A stretch of DNA of 5,614 nt from an uncultured Collinsella sp. (GCA_900552345.1 URZN01000101.1:1-5614), one strand, 5' to 3'. Positions 1 through 5,129 are shown, counted from the first letter of the stretch. Notes: generated from the sequence alone by a model not told the origin. Numbers and translations are program-made.

Positions 1-47
1 GAGATAGGCTCCGGTCTCGTGGGCTCGGAGATGTGTATAAGAGACAG
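1..47 (+). other. Unclipped Illumina Nextera i7/Read-2 adapter (artefact)
   Basis: Bases 14-47 are identical to the Nextera Read-2 transposase adapter; its last 19 bases (29-47) are the engineered Tn5 mosaic end. Bases 1-5 fit the end of the P7 flow-cell sequence, and bases 6-13 (AGGCTCCG) sit where the 8-base i7 index belongs; from memory this is index N720. The order P7 end, index, Read-2 primer site, mosaic end, insert is exactly that of a tagmentation library molecule. These bases should be trimmed. Real genomic sequence begins at base 48, in the middle of priA. Confidence 0.97.
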
Positions 48-49
48 CG

Positions 50-1201
50 TATAACGGTGCCACCTGGACGCGCGTCGAGATGCCCGAGCGCCCGGGACAC
101 GCCGTGCTGCCTACGGTTCGCATTGCCGACCTGCGCCGCGAGTTCGCACGCGGCAGTCGCTCCATGTTCTCTAAACCGCTGATGGAAGGTCTGGAGCGCG
201 TAGTCGAGCGCCGTGAGAAGGCCGTGCTGCTACATAACCGTCGCGGCTTTGCGCCGTTTCTTATGTGTCGTGAATGCGGCTGCGTGCCCACCTGCAACCA
301 CTGCTCCACCGCGCTCACGTACCACGAGCGCACGCACACGCTGCAGTGCCACACCTGCGGATCGTCCTGGCGCGTTCAGCCGTATCCCGCGCCCACGAGC
401 CGCTGTCCCAAGTGCGGCAGCCGCTACCTGGCAAAAATGGGGCTGGGCACGCAGCAGATCGAGGACGCACTGCACCAGATGCTGCCCGACGACGTCGCCA
501 TCATTCGCATGGACGCCGATTCCACGCGCGGCAAGGACGCGCACAAAAAGCTGCTTGAACAGTTCGATGCCGCCGATTGCGCGGTGCTGCTGGGCACCCA
601 GATGATCGCCAAGGGTCTCGACTTTCCCGAGGTCACGCTCGTGGGCGTGGTCAATGCCGACTTTGCGCTGAAGCTGCCCGATTTTAGAGCAGGGGAGCGC
701 GCCTACGATCTGCTGGAGCAGGTTGCGGGCCGCGCCGGCCGCGGCGATCGCCCCGGCGAGGTTATCATCCAGACCTATCTGCCCGAGGACCCGGTCATTC
801 GCTCCGTCGCCGAGCACGACCGTTCGATCTTTACCGACTACGACCTGGACCAGCGCCGCGACGCCCTGTATCCGCCCTTCGTGCGCCTGGCCAACATCTT
901 GGTATGGTCGACGAACGCGGATGACGCGCGGGACTACATCGGTCGCATCGCGAAGCTCCTCAAGCGTCGTTGGCATGCCGCCGCGCCCGACTTTTTGCGG
1001 GCGGGGAGCGCCGTGCCTCAGGTGCTTGGTCCGGCTTCGTGTGTAATCGAGAGAGCCAAGGATCGTTACCGCTTCCATCTGCTTGTAAAGTCGCCGGTAG
1101 GGTACCATGTCTCTGATGATATCGACGCCTGCCTCAAAGAGGTGGGCTCCGTGCGCGGCGTGAGCGTGAGCGTTGACGTCGACGCCTATGATTTGATGTA
1201 A
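50..1201 (+). CDS. priA: Primosomal protein N' (PriA helicase), C-terminal part, 5' truncated
   Basis: PriA is a 3'-to-5' superfamily 2 DNA helicase that recognises stalled or collapsed replication forks and starts primosome assembly so that DnaB can be reloaded. The frame is open from the adapter junction (first full codon at 50), giving about 383 residues of a protein usually near 730. The N-terminal DNA-binding domains and the Walker A/DEAH part of the helicase are missing. Counting from the codon at 50, eight zinc-ligand cysteines are visible as CxxC pairs (73/76, 82/85, 100/103, 119/122), the PriA signature insertion. Helicase motif V (GTQMIAKGLDFPEVTLV, about 182-198) and motif VI (QVAGRAGRGDRPG, about 224-236) follow, then the C-terminal domain with YPPFVRLANILV. 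The ATG at 80 is internal, not a start. The truncation is a contig edge, not a pseudogene. def follows 18 nt downstream, probably co-transcribed. Confidence 0.96.
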   Translation, partial: YNGATWTRVEMPERPGHAVLPTVRIADLRREFARGSRSMFSKPLMEGLERVVERREKAVLLHNRRGFAPFLMCRECGCVPTCNHCSTALTYHERTHTLQCHTCGSSWRVQPYPAPTSRCPKCGSRYLAKMGLGTQQIEDALHQMLPDDVAIIRMDADSTRGKDAHKKLLEQFDAADCAVLLGTQMIAKGLDFPEVTLVGVVNADFALKLPDFRAGERAYDLLEQVAGRAGRGDRPGEVIIQTYLPEDPVIRSVAEHDRSIFTDYDLDQRRDALYPPFVRLANILVWSTNADDARDYIGRIAKLLKRRWHAAAPDFLRAGSAVPQVLGPASCVIERAKDRYRFHLLVKSPVGYHVSDDIDACLKEVGSVRGVSVSVDVDAYDLM

Positions 1202-1208
1202 CAACCCG

Positions 1209-1214
1209 AAAGGA
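1209..1214 (+). promoter_or_regulatory. Ribosome binding site that decides the def start
   Basis: AAAGGA overlaps the first possible ATG (1214), leaving no room for initiation there, but lies 5 nt before the in-frame ATG at 1220. The spacing favours 1220 as the real start of def. Confidence 0.65.
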
Positions 1215-1219
1215 TGGCC

Positions 1220-1756
1220 ATGGAAGCCAACGGAATCGTACTGTCGCCCGACCCTCGTCTGCGCCAGGAGTGCGCCGTCATCGAGGAGATTACCCCGGCG
1301 ATCGAGGCGCTTGCCGAGAAGATGAAGAAGATGATGTTCGACAACGGCGGTTGCGGCCTAGCCGCCCCGCAGATCGGTGAGCTCGTTCAGCTCGTCACCA
1401 TCGACTGCGATTACAGCGACAAGAACGACTATGACCCGTATGTGCTCATCAACCCTGTCATTGTTGAGCAGAGCGACCATCTGGTGCCGTTTAGCGAGGG
1501 CTGCCTGTCCATTCCCGGCATTAGCTGCGAGATCGAGCGTCCCGATCACGTTGTCGTCGAGGCGTATGACCTGGATGCCAACCTGATTCGCTATGAGGCC
1601 TCAGGCGACCTGTTCTGCGTGTGCCTGCAGCACGAGATCGATCACCTGCACGGCAATACCATGTTCGAGCGCCTTAAGCCCATGCAGCGCATCAAGGCCG
1701 TCAAGGAGTACCAGGACGCCCTGGCCCGCGGCGCTCGACCGGGCGAGACGGAGTAG
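1220..1756 (+). CDS. def: Peptide deformylase
   Basis: Def is a cytoplasmic metalloenzyme, usually with Fe2+, that removes the N-formyl group from the initiator methionine of nascent proteins at the ribosome. All three family motifs are present. Numbered from the ATG at 1220, these are motif 1 GCGLAAPQ (44-51, usual form GxGLAAPQ), motif 2 EGCLS (93-97) and motif 3 HEIDH (138-142). Metal ligands are Cys95, His138 and His142, and Glu139 is the catalytic base. The 178 residues match the family's usual 165-185. An in-frame ATG at 1214 would add only Met-Ala, but the ribosome binding site abuts it, so I prefer 1220. It sits 18 nt after priA. Its functional partner fmt lies further on, beyond a hairpin palindrome and a terminator. 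Codons end mostly in C or G, like priA and unlike the start of fmt. Confidence 0.97.
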   Translation: MEANGIVLSPDPRLRQECAVIEEITPAIEALAEKMKKMMFDNGGCGLAAPQIGELVQLVTIDCDYSDKNDYDPYVLINPVIVEQSDHLVPFSEGCLSIPGISCEIERPDHVVVEAYDLDANLIRYEASGDLFCVCLQHEIDHLHGNTMFERLKPMQRIKAVKEYQDALARGARPGETE

Positions 1757-1766
1757 GTCCCACCGT

Positions 1767-1862
1767 CCCGGTGCTGAGCGCCCACATATCATCCCGTGCT
1801 CAATCATTCTCGCTGCGCTGCGAAACTGCGCGCGGGACGATATGTGGGCGCTCAGCACCGGG
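1767..1862. repeat. Long inverted repeat (30-bp arms) just after def
   Basis: The arms at 1767-1796 and 1833-1862 are reverse complements over 30 bp except at one position (1791 A against 1838 C). Each arm contains the core GGTGCTGAGCGCCCACATAT (1770-1789). As plus-strand RNA, pairing continues inward through 1797-1799/1830-1832 with one U.G pair. The 36-base centre contains a small TCGC/GCGA hairpin (1810-1813/1820-1823). The element starts 11 nt after the def stop. No clear U-tract follows, so it is not a classic terminator; an mRNA 3'-end protecting hairpin, or a dispersed palindromic repeat like REP/BIME elements, are alternatives. Its arms do not resemble the 67-bp elements at 4407 and 4748. 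Confidence 0.9.
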
Positions 1863-1939
1863 GACTGCGTTGTTCTGGCTCGGTTCGCCCGGGTGCCGTC
1901 GGGCCAGGGAGGGGCGTCTTCGCTGATAATTGCTTTGTT

Positions 1940-1975
1940 GGAAGAGCTGCTTTTATTGCGGCTCTTTCTTTGGTT
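1940..1975 (+). terminator. Probable Rho-independent terminator of priA-def
   Basis: AAGAGCTGC (1942-1950) pairs with GCGGCTCTT (1958-1966) with one U.G wobble around a 7-base loop, TTTTATT. The stem can be extended by 1941/1967 (G.U) and 1940/1968 (G-C). It is followed directly by a T-rich run (TCTTTGGTTTT from 1967). Stem, loop size and tail fit an intrinsic terminator on the plus strand. It lies about 180 nt after the def stop and about 110 nt before fmt, so it would separate the two gene pairs. Confidence 0.68.
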
Positions 1976-2065
1976 TTGGGTATATTTGTTCTTGTTGAAT
2001 TGTTATTGCGGATGGGCTGGATACTTGGCTTTCCGCTGTTATTTGTAGCCGTCTCGGCTTTGGTT

Positions 2066-2073
2066 GAGGGGAG
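2066..2073 (+). promoter_or_regulatory. fmt ribosome binding site
   Basis: GAGGGGAG is a strong Shine-Dalgarno-like stretch 9 nt before the ATG at 2083 and supports that start. Confidence 0.75.
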
Positions 2074-2082
2074 ACGTTCTTT

Positions 2083-3003
2083 ATGCGTATTGTGTTTATG
2101 GGTACGCCTGATTTTGCTGTGCCTTCGCTTACTTCGCTTGTTGCGGCTGGCAATGAGATTGCGCTTGTTATTACTCGTCCCGATGCTGTTCGTGGGCGCG
2201 GCAAGAAGCTTGAGCCGTCTCCTGTTAAGGCCAAGGCGCTTGAGCTGGGGTTGCCGGTCGTTGAGGCCAATCGTATGACGCCTGAGGTTGTTGAGGCGCT
2301 CCAAGCTGCGCAGGCTGATATTTTCTGTGTGGCTGCCTATGGTTGCATTTTGCCTGATGAGGTGCTGCATATGGCGCCGCTTGGTATTGTGAATGTTCAT
2401 GCTTCGCTGCTGCCTCGTTGGCGTGGCGCTGCTCCCATTCAGCGTGCCATTCTTGCTGGTGATGAGGTTGCTGGCGTTTCCATTATGCGCATTGGGCATG
2501 GCGTGGATACGGGCGCTTATTGCGCCCAGGCGTCTACGTCGGTTGCCGGCAAGCATGCCGAGGCGCTGACTATGGAGCTTGGTGAGCTTGGCGGTAAGTT
2601 GCTTGCCGATACGCTTCCCTCGCTTTCCGATGGCTCGGCTGTTTGGACTGAGCAGGATGAGTCGCTCGTTACTCATGCTGCCAAGATTTCCAAGCAGGAG
2701 ATGCGTCTGGATCCGCAGATGGCGGCGCTCGATTGCGTGCGTCATGTGCTCGCTTCGTCCGATACCGCGCCTGCCCGTTGTGTGATTGCCGGCAAGACCG
2801 TGCGTGTGCTCGATGCCGCGCCTGCCGACGTGTCGCTTGGCGAGGGCACTGTTGTCGTCAAGAGCAAGCGTGTTTACTTGGGACTTTCCGATGGCGCGGT
2901 TGAACTGCTCGAGGTTAAGCCCGATGGCAAGCGTGCCATGGCTGCTTCTGCCTGGGCTGCCGGCCTGCAGGGTGCCGACCTTACGTGGGGTGTACTGTCA
3001 TGA
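2083..3003 (+). CDS. fmt: Methionyl-tRNA formyltransferase
   Basis: Fmt transfers a formyl group from 10-formyl-tetrahydrofolate to Met-tRNA(fMet), making the initiator tRNA that Def's substrate proteins start from. The 306 residues are close to the usual 310-315. The N-terminal Rossmann-like domain starts with MRIVFMGTPDFAVPSL. The tRNA-binding loop with basic residues is at about 31-50 (RGRGKKLEPSPVK). The catalytic triad is Asn104, His106 and Asp142, within NVHASLLPRWRGAAPIQ and GHGVDTGAY, corresponding to Asn106/His108/Asp144 of E. coli. The C-terminal OB-like domain (from about 205) is more divergent: the usual proline/tryptophan-rich stretch near RxxNPWPGA reads RHVLASSDTAPAR. The ribosome binding site at 2066-2073 supports the start. 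The stop overlaps the rsmB start as ATGA, which suggests translational coupling. Third codon positions are strikingly T-rich at the 5' end: 25 T against 4 C in the first 41 codons. Confidence 0.97.
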   Translation: MRIVFMGTPDFAVPSLTSLVAAGNEIALVITRPDAVRGRGKKLEPSPVKAKALELGLPVVEANRMTPEVVEALQAAQADIFCVAAYGCILPDEVLHMAPLGIVNVHASLLPRWRGAAPIQRAILAGDEVAGVSIMRIGHGVDTGAYCAQASTSVAGKHAEALTMELGELGGKLLADTLPSLSDGSAVWTEQDESLVTHAAKISKQEMRLDPQMAALDCVRHVLASSDTAPARCVIAGKTVRVLDAAPADVSLGEGTVVVKSKRVYLGLSDGAVELLEVKPDGKRAMAASAWAAGLQGADLTWGVLS

Positions 3004-4400
3004 GCAAGTTGTCTCCCGCGCGCAAGCTTGCGCTCGATGTGTTGATGGAGGCCGATCGCCGCGGTATGTACGCACGCGACGTGTTGTCTTCCCGTGCGTC
3101 CGCCAAGGCCATTGACCAGCGCGATTCCGCTTTTGCCGCGCGTTTGGCGCTCGGTGTTGCCGCCACGCAGGGCATTTTGGATGAGTTGCTCGATCAGTTT
3201 TTGGACAAGCCCAAAAAGGTCGCGCCGCGCGTTCGCATGGCGCTTCGCATCTCGGCCTTCGAGATGCTCTATTTGCATACGCCGGGCCGCGTTGCCGTGA
3301 GCCAGGGTGTTGAGCTGGTGCGCAGCGGTGCTAAGTCTGCTGCGGGCCTGGCTAACGCGGTGCTGCACAAGGTTGCGGACAACGTTGAGGACTTTGCCAC
3401 GGCATCTGACGTGGATGAGTCCGAGCGCCGCCTTGTTCGCCTTTCTCGTTTGATGGGTCTTCCTCGCTGGCTGTGCGCTCGTATTATGGCCTCGTTCGAT
3501 ACGCCCGAGGGCGCGCTCAACTTTGCCGGCAATCTGGCCCCCGCGCCGCTGGCTCTGCATGAGAATGCGTTTGCGACCAAGTCCGACCCGTATATCTCGC
3601 AGCTCGTTGCGCCTGTCTTCCCGGGCTGCCATGCTCCGGTCGATGCTCAGGTTACGGTTGCGTCCGGCGTGTTTGAACGCGCCGCTGCCGTTGCCTCGGA
3701 CCTCAACGCTCAGCTTATCGCTACTGCGGCGACACGTCCCGGGCGTTGCCTGGAGATTGGCGCCGGTCGCGGCACCAAGACCTATGTGATGATGTGCCAG
3801 GCCAAACGTGCCGGGTACGAGCGTCAGCATACCGCGCTCGATCTGCATGATCGTAAATGCGATCAGAATCTCGCGCGCCTGCATAAGGCGGGTATCTCGG
3901 GTGTTCGTACGGTGTCGGGCGATGCCTGCGAGCTCAATGAGGTGCTTACGTCGTTTGATGCCATGCTTGGCGAGCCTGCCCTGTTCGACACGGTGTTTAT
4001 CGATGCGCCGTGCTCTGGCACCGGCACCATGCGCCGTCACCCCGAGATACCGTGGCGTTTGACCGAGAACGACGTTACGACTGAGCTGCCCAAGCTGCAG
4101 CTGACGATGCTCAAGGAAGCAGCCGCGCGCGTGGCTGCCGGCGGTGAGCTTATCTATGCCACCTGCTCGGTTTTTGACGAAGAGAACACGCAGGTCATGG
4201 ACGCCTTCCTGGCCTCTCCCGAGGGCGCCGGCTTTACCGTGGCGCCGCTCTCCGAAGCCCAGATTCTTCAGCTTCCCGATTTCGCGCAGGCCAAGAAGCT
4301 CGTTTCCGTACGCCAAAACGCTCGAGGCCTCTTCCAAAGCGTCCCCGTAAACGCAGATTCCTACGACGGCCACTTCTGCGCCCGCCTGGTCCACAAGTAA
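3000..4400 (+). CDS. rsmB: 16S rRNA (cytosine-967-C5) methyltransferase RsmB/Sun
   Basis: RsmB uses S-adenosylmethionine to methylate C5 of a cytosine in 16S rRNA (C967 in E. coli). The 466 residues are a little longer than E. coli's 429. A NusB-like RNA-binding domain covers about 5-135 (ARKLALDVL at the start, GLANAVLHKV at the end). The methyltransferase domain follows. It has motif IV DAPCSGTGTMRRHPEIPW (335-352, Cys338) and motif VI YATCSVFDEEN (386-396) with the nucleophile Cys389. Motif I is unusual: CLEIGAGRGTKT (250-261) where the family normally has DLCAAPGGKT. The usual QDxxSQ segment before it is also not recognisable. I chose the ATG at 3000, within ATGA at the fmt stop, over the in-frame ATG at 2985 because it matches the family N-terminus. 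Other m5C RNA methyltransferases (NOP2/RsmF type) are less likely given the NusB domain and the fmt neighbour. Codon ends shift from mixed to strongly C-ending along the gene. Confidence 0.93.
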   Translation: MSKLSPARKLALDVLMEADRRGMYARDVLSSRASAKAIDQRDSAFAARLALGVAATQGILDELLDQFLDKPKKVAPRVRMALRISAFEMLYLHTPGRVAVSQGVELVRSGAKSAAGLANAVLHKVADNVEDFATASDVDESERRLVRLSRLMGLPRWLCARIMASFDTPEGALNFAGNLAPAPLALHENAFATKSDPYISQLVAPVFPGCHAPVDAQVTVASGVFERAAAVASDLNAQLIATAATRPGRCLEIGAGRGTKTYVMMCQAKRAGYERQHTALDLHDRKCDQNLARLHKAGISGVRTVSGDACELNEVLTSFDAMLGEPALFDTVFIDAPCSGTGTMRRHPEIPWRLTENDVTTELPKLQLTMLKEAAARVAAGGELIYATCSVFDEENTQVMDAFLASPEGAGFTVAPLSEAQILQLPDFAQAKKLVSVRQNARGLFQSVPVNADSYDGHFCARLVHK

Positions 4401-4406
4401 CTACTA

Positions 4407-4473
4407 AGTTGCGGTGAAATAGGGATTGAATAGCGGCATCTACCCGCCAAACAGTCCTTATTTCACCGCAACT
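4407..4473 (+). repeat. 67-bp hairpin element, copy 1 (behind rsmB)
   Basis: The arms AGTTGCGGTGAAATA (4407-4421) and its exact reverse complement (4459-4473) enclose a further imperfect stem. As plus-strand RNA, base i pairs with 8880-i. There are 15 Watson-Crick pairs, G4422.U4458, three pairs, U4426.G4454 and two pairs: 22 uninterrupted pairs. Then come an AA/AA internal loop (4429-4430/4450-4451), a U-A pair, an A.C mismatch, four G-C pairs (4433-4436/4444-4447) and a 7-base loop. It begins 6 nt after the rsmB stop. The second copy at 4748-4814 aligns without gaps when read on the minus strand. No U-tract follows, so simple intrinsic termination is doubtful for this copy. Confidence 0.92.
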
Positions 4474-4559
4474 CAGAAGGTCGTGCGAGTGGAGATCGCA
4501 AAAGCGGTAAAGAGTGGGAAAAATAGCCCGACTCATACTTGCTGTTATCAAAAGTAGGG

Positions 4560-4691
4560 CGGATTACGGGGCTAGATCGGTGATGCCCGACCACAGCAAA
4601 AATGGCCTAAATAAAACCGCAGGTAGATGGCTTGTTGAAATTTGCAAATTACCGGAATGGATAGAGGTTGTCAATTCAGCCCCGTAATCCG
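4560..4691. repeat. 14-bp inverted repeat spanning 132 bases
   Basis: CGGATTACGGGGCT (4560-4573) is the exact reverse complement of 4678-4691. The 104-base interior contains a small TCGG/CCGA hairpin (4577-4580/4587-4590) and the palindrome at 4639-4650. It lies wholly between the two 67-bp elements. It could be the ends of a small non-autonomous mobile element or the closing stem of a structured RNA. I see no target-site duplication and no coding content. Confidence 0.8.
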
Positions 4692-4739
4692 GCAGAGTTT
4701 TGAAATGTTACAAACTCAGCATCACCCTGAAATCCGATC

Positions 4740-4813
4740 TAAAGAAACGTTGCGGTGAAATAGTCCCTGTTTGGCCGTTGGTTGGGCTGATTCAGGAACT
4801 ATTTCACCGCAAC
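4740..4813 (-). terminator. Possible terminator of the zinc ribbon gene
   Basis: On the minus strand the copy-2 hairpin is followed by GTTTCTTTA (4748 down to 4740), a U-rich tail right after the stem base. The stem (21 pairs) is longer than most intrinsic terminators, but the position downstream of a gene and the tail fit. Copy 1 has no such tail. Confidence 0.45.
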
Positions 4814-4814
4814 T
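4748..4814 (-). repeat. 67-bp hairpin element, copy 2 (behind the zinc ribbon gene)
   Basis: Read on the minus strand, this aligns gap-free with copy 1 (4407-4473), so the two copies face each other. The 16-bp perfect arms are 4749-4764 and 4798-4813. In minus-strand RNA, U(4797).G(4765) and four more pairs complete a 21-pair stem. It is followed by an AA/AA internal loop, a U-A pair and a C.C mismatch at the same relative places as copy 1, then a short G-C apical stem. Relative to copy 1, inner pairs differ by double changes (G-C to U-A, A-U to C-G). It begins 34 nt after the stop of the gene at 4849-5085. Confidence 0.92.
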
Positions 4815-4848
4815 CATCAGGAAACCTGGGTGGCGGGACCGTTTGTCA

Positions 4849-5085
4849 CTAGTGGTTATGCGGGCAGTTGGCGCAGCAGCCGCTGGTGGCGGTGGTGCTG
4901 GAACCACCGCTGCGCTGGTCGGTGTTGTAGAAACCGCTGCCCTCAAACTTGATGCCGCTGGCCGAGAACGTCTTGGATGCCGGAGCGCCGCAGCTCGGGC
5001 ACACGACCTCGGGGGTCTCGGACATGGGATGCTCAACCTCAAACACGTTGCCGCAGCTCGAGCACTTGTAATCGTAGCGCGCCAT
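4849..5085 (-). CDS. FmdB-family small zinc ribbon protein
   Basis: This 78-residue protein belongs to the FmdB/CxxC_CxxC_SSSS family, named after a putative regulator of formamidase genes in Methylophilus. Its members are widespread, and their molecular role is not settled. The N-terminus RYDYKCSSCGNVFEVEHP, the two zinc-ligand pairs Cys8/Cys11 and Cys29/Cys32, and the family block SASGIKFEGSGFYNTD (41-56) identify it. After a Ser/Gly/Thr linker (59-69) it ends in a Cys/His-rich tail, CCANCPHNH (70-78), which could bind a second metal. The start is supported by AAGGAAG 4 nt upstream. It lies 88 nt downstream of malQ on the same strand, with a hairpin between, and converges on rsmB. Whether it is co-transcribed with malQ or has its own promoter is unclear. 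Confidence 0.92.
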   Translation of the reverse strand: MARYDYKCSSCGNVFEVEHPMSETPEVVCPSCGAPASKTFSASGIKFEGSGFYNTDQRSGGSSTTATSGCCANCPHNH

Positions 5086-5089
5086 ATTA

Positions 5090-5096
5090 CTTCCTT
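5090..5096 (-). promoter_or_regulatory. Ribosome binding site of the zinc ribbon gene
   Basis: AAGGAAG on the minus strand, 4 nt before the ATG at 5085. It lies 11 nt after the base of the hairpin at 5108-5129. Confidence 0.75.
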
Positions 5097-5107
5097 TTCA
5101 GCACAAA

Positions 5108-5129
5108 GCGGGCAGATCGCTCTGCCCGC
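5108..5129 (-). terminator. Hairpin after malQ: weak terminator or leader structure
   Basis: GCGGGCAGA (5108-5116) pairs perfectly with TCTGCCCGC (5121-5129) around a 4-base loop. On the minus strand it lies about 44 nt after the malQ stop and is followed by TTTGTGCT, only a short U-run. It could terminate malQ weakly or let some transcription through into the zinc ribbon gene. A 3'-end stabilising hairpin is the alternative. No convincing promoter is visible between it and that gene. Confidence 0.5.

Larger units (their letters stand above)
1757..2082. other. def-fmt intergenic region (326 bases, no gene seen)
   Basis: The gap holds, in order, a long inverted repeat (1767-1862), a G-rich stretch, a probable intrinsic terminator (about 1940-1975), a T-rich leader and the fmt ribosome binding site (2066-2073). 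Over 1921-2040 I count 55 T against 17 C on the plus strand. The fmt promoter must lie here if the terminator works. The best I can offer is TTGAAT (1995-2000) with GATACT (2020-2025), but the 19-base spacer is long, so this is weak. No open frame with a ribosome binding site and protein-like composition is visible. Confidence 0.6.
4401..4848. other. Convergent gap between rsmB and the zinc ribbon gene (448 bases)
   Basis: No credible gene is seen here. The gap contains hairpin element 1 (4407-4473), a 14-bp inverted repeat spanning 4560-4691, hairpin element 2 (4748-4814), a perfect 12-base palindrome AATTTGCAAATT (4639-4650), and a small hairpin GAGTTT/AAACTC (4695-4700/4712-4717). The region between the hairpins is visibly more A/T-rich than the genes around it. 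Open frames crossing it on the minus strand only read through the repeats and share peptides for that reason. Confidence 0.8.

Noticed and set aside
29..47. Tn5 mosaic end as evidence of a real transposon
   Set aside because: It is the engineered hyperactive mosaic end joined to the Read-2 primer sequence and an index, so it is library adapter rather than genomic Tn5.
230..1204. 324-codon open frame on the minus strand opposite priA
   Set aside because: It is a shadow of priA, which carries full zinc and helicase motifs on the plus strand.
1214..1219. def start at the ATG at 1214
   Set aside because: The ribosome binding site directly abuts it; the in-frame ATG at 1220 has normal spacing.
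1938..2048. Possible 36-residue hydrophobic peptide from a TTG at 1938
   Set aside because: It has no ribosome binding site, it runs through the terminator hairpin, and its hydrophobicity follows simply from T-rich DNA.
2985..2999. rsmB start at the ATG at 2985
   Set aside because: It lies inside fmt and adds five residues not typical of the family. The ATGA overlap at 3000-3003 is the usual coupling arrangement.
2874..4394. 506-codon open frame on the minus strand opposite fmt/rsmB
   Set aside because: It is a shadow of rsmB in GC-rich DNA. The plus-strand frame has clear RsmB motifs, while the minus-strand protein has no recognisable domain and an Arg/Gly/Ala-heavy composition.
4407..4814. 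CRISPR array from the repeated GTTGCGGTGAAATA arms
   Set aside because: The four arm copies form two hairpins with unequal spacing (37 and 274 bases between arms), not regular direct repeats with spacers, and no cas gene is present.
4234..5042. Two minus-strand open frames (4234-4551 and 4722-5042) sharing SCGEI and LFHRN peptides
   Set aside because: The shared peptides are just translations of the arms of the two 67-bp hairpins. They have no family match, and they overlap rsmB and the zinc ribbon gene respectively.
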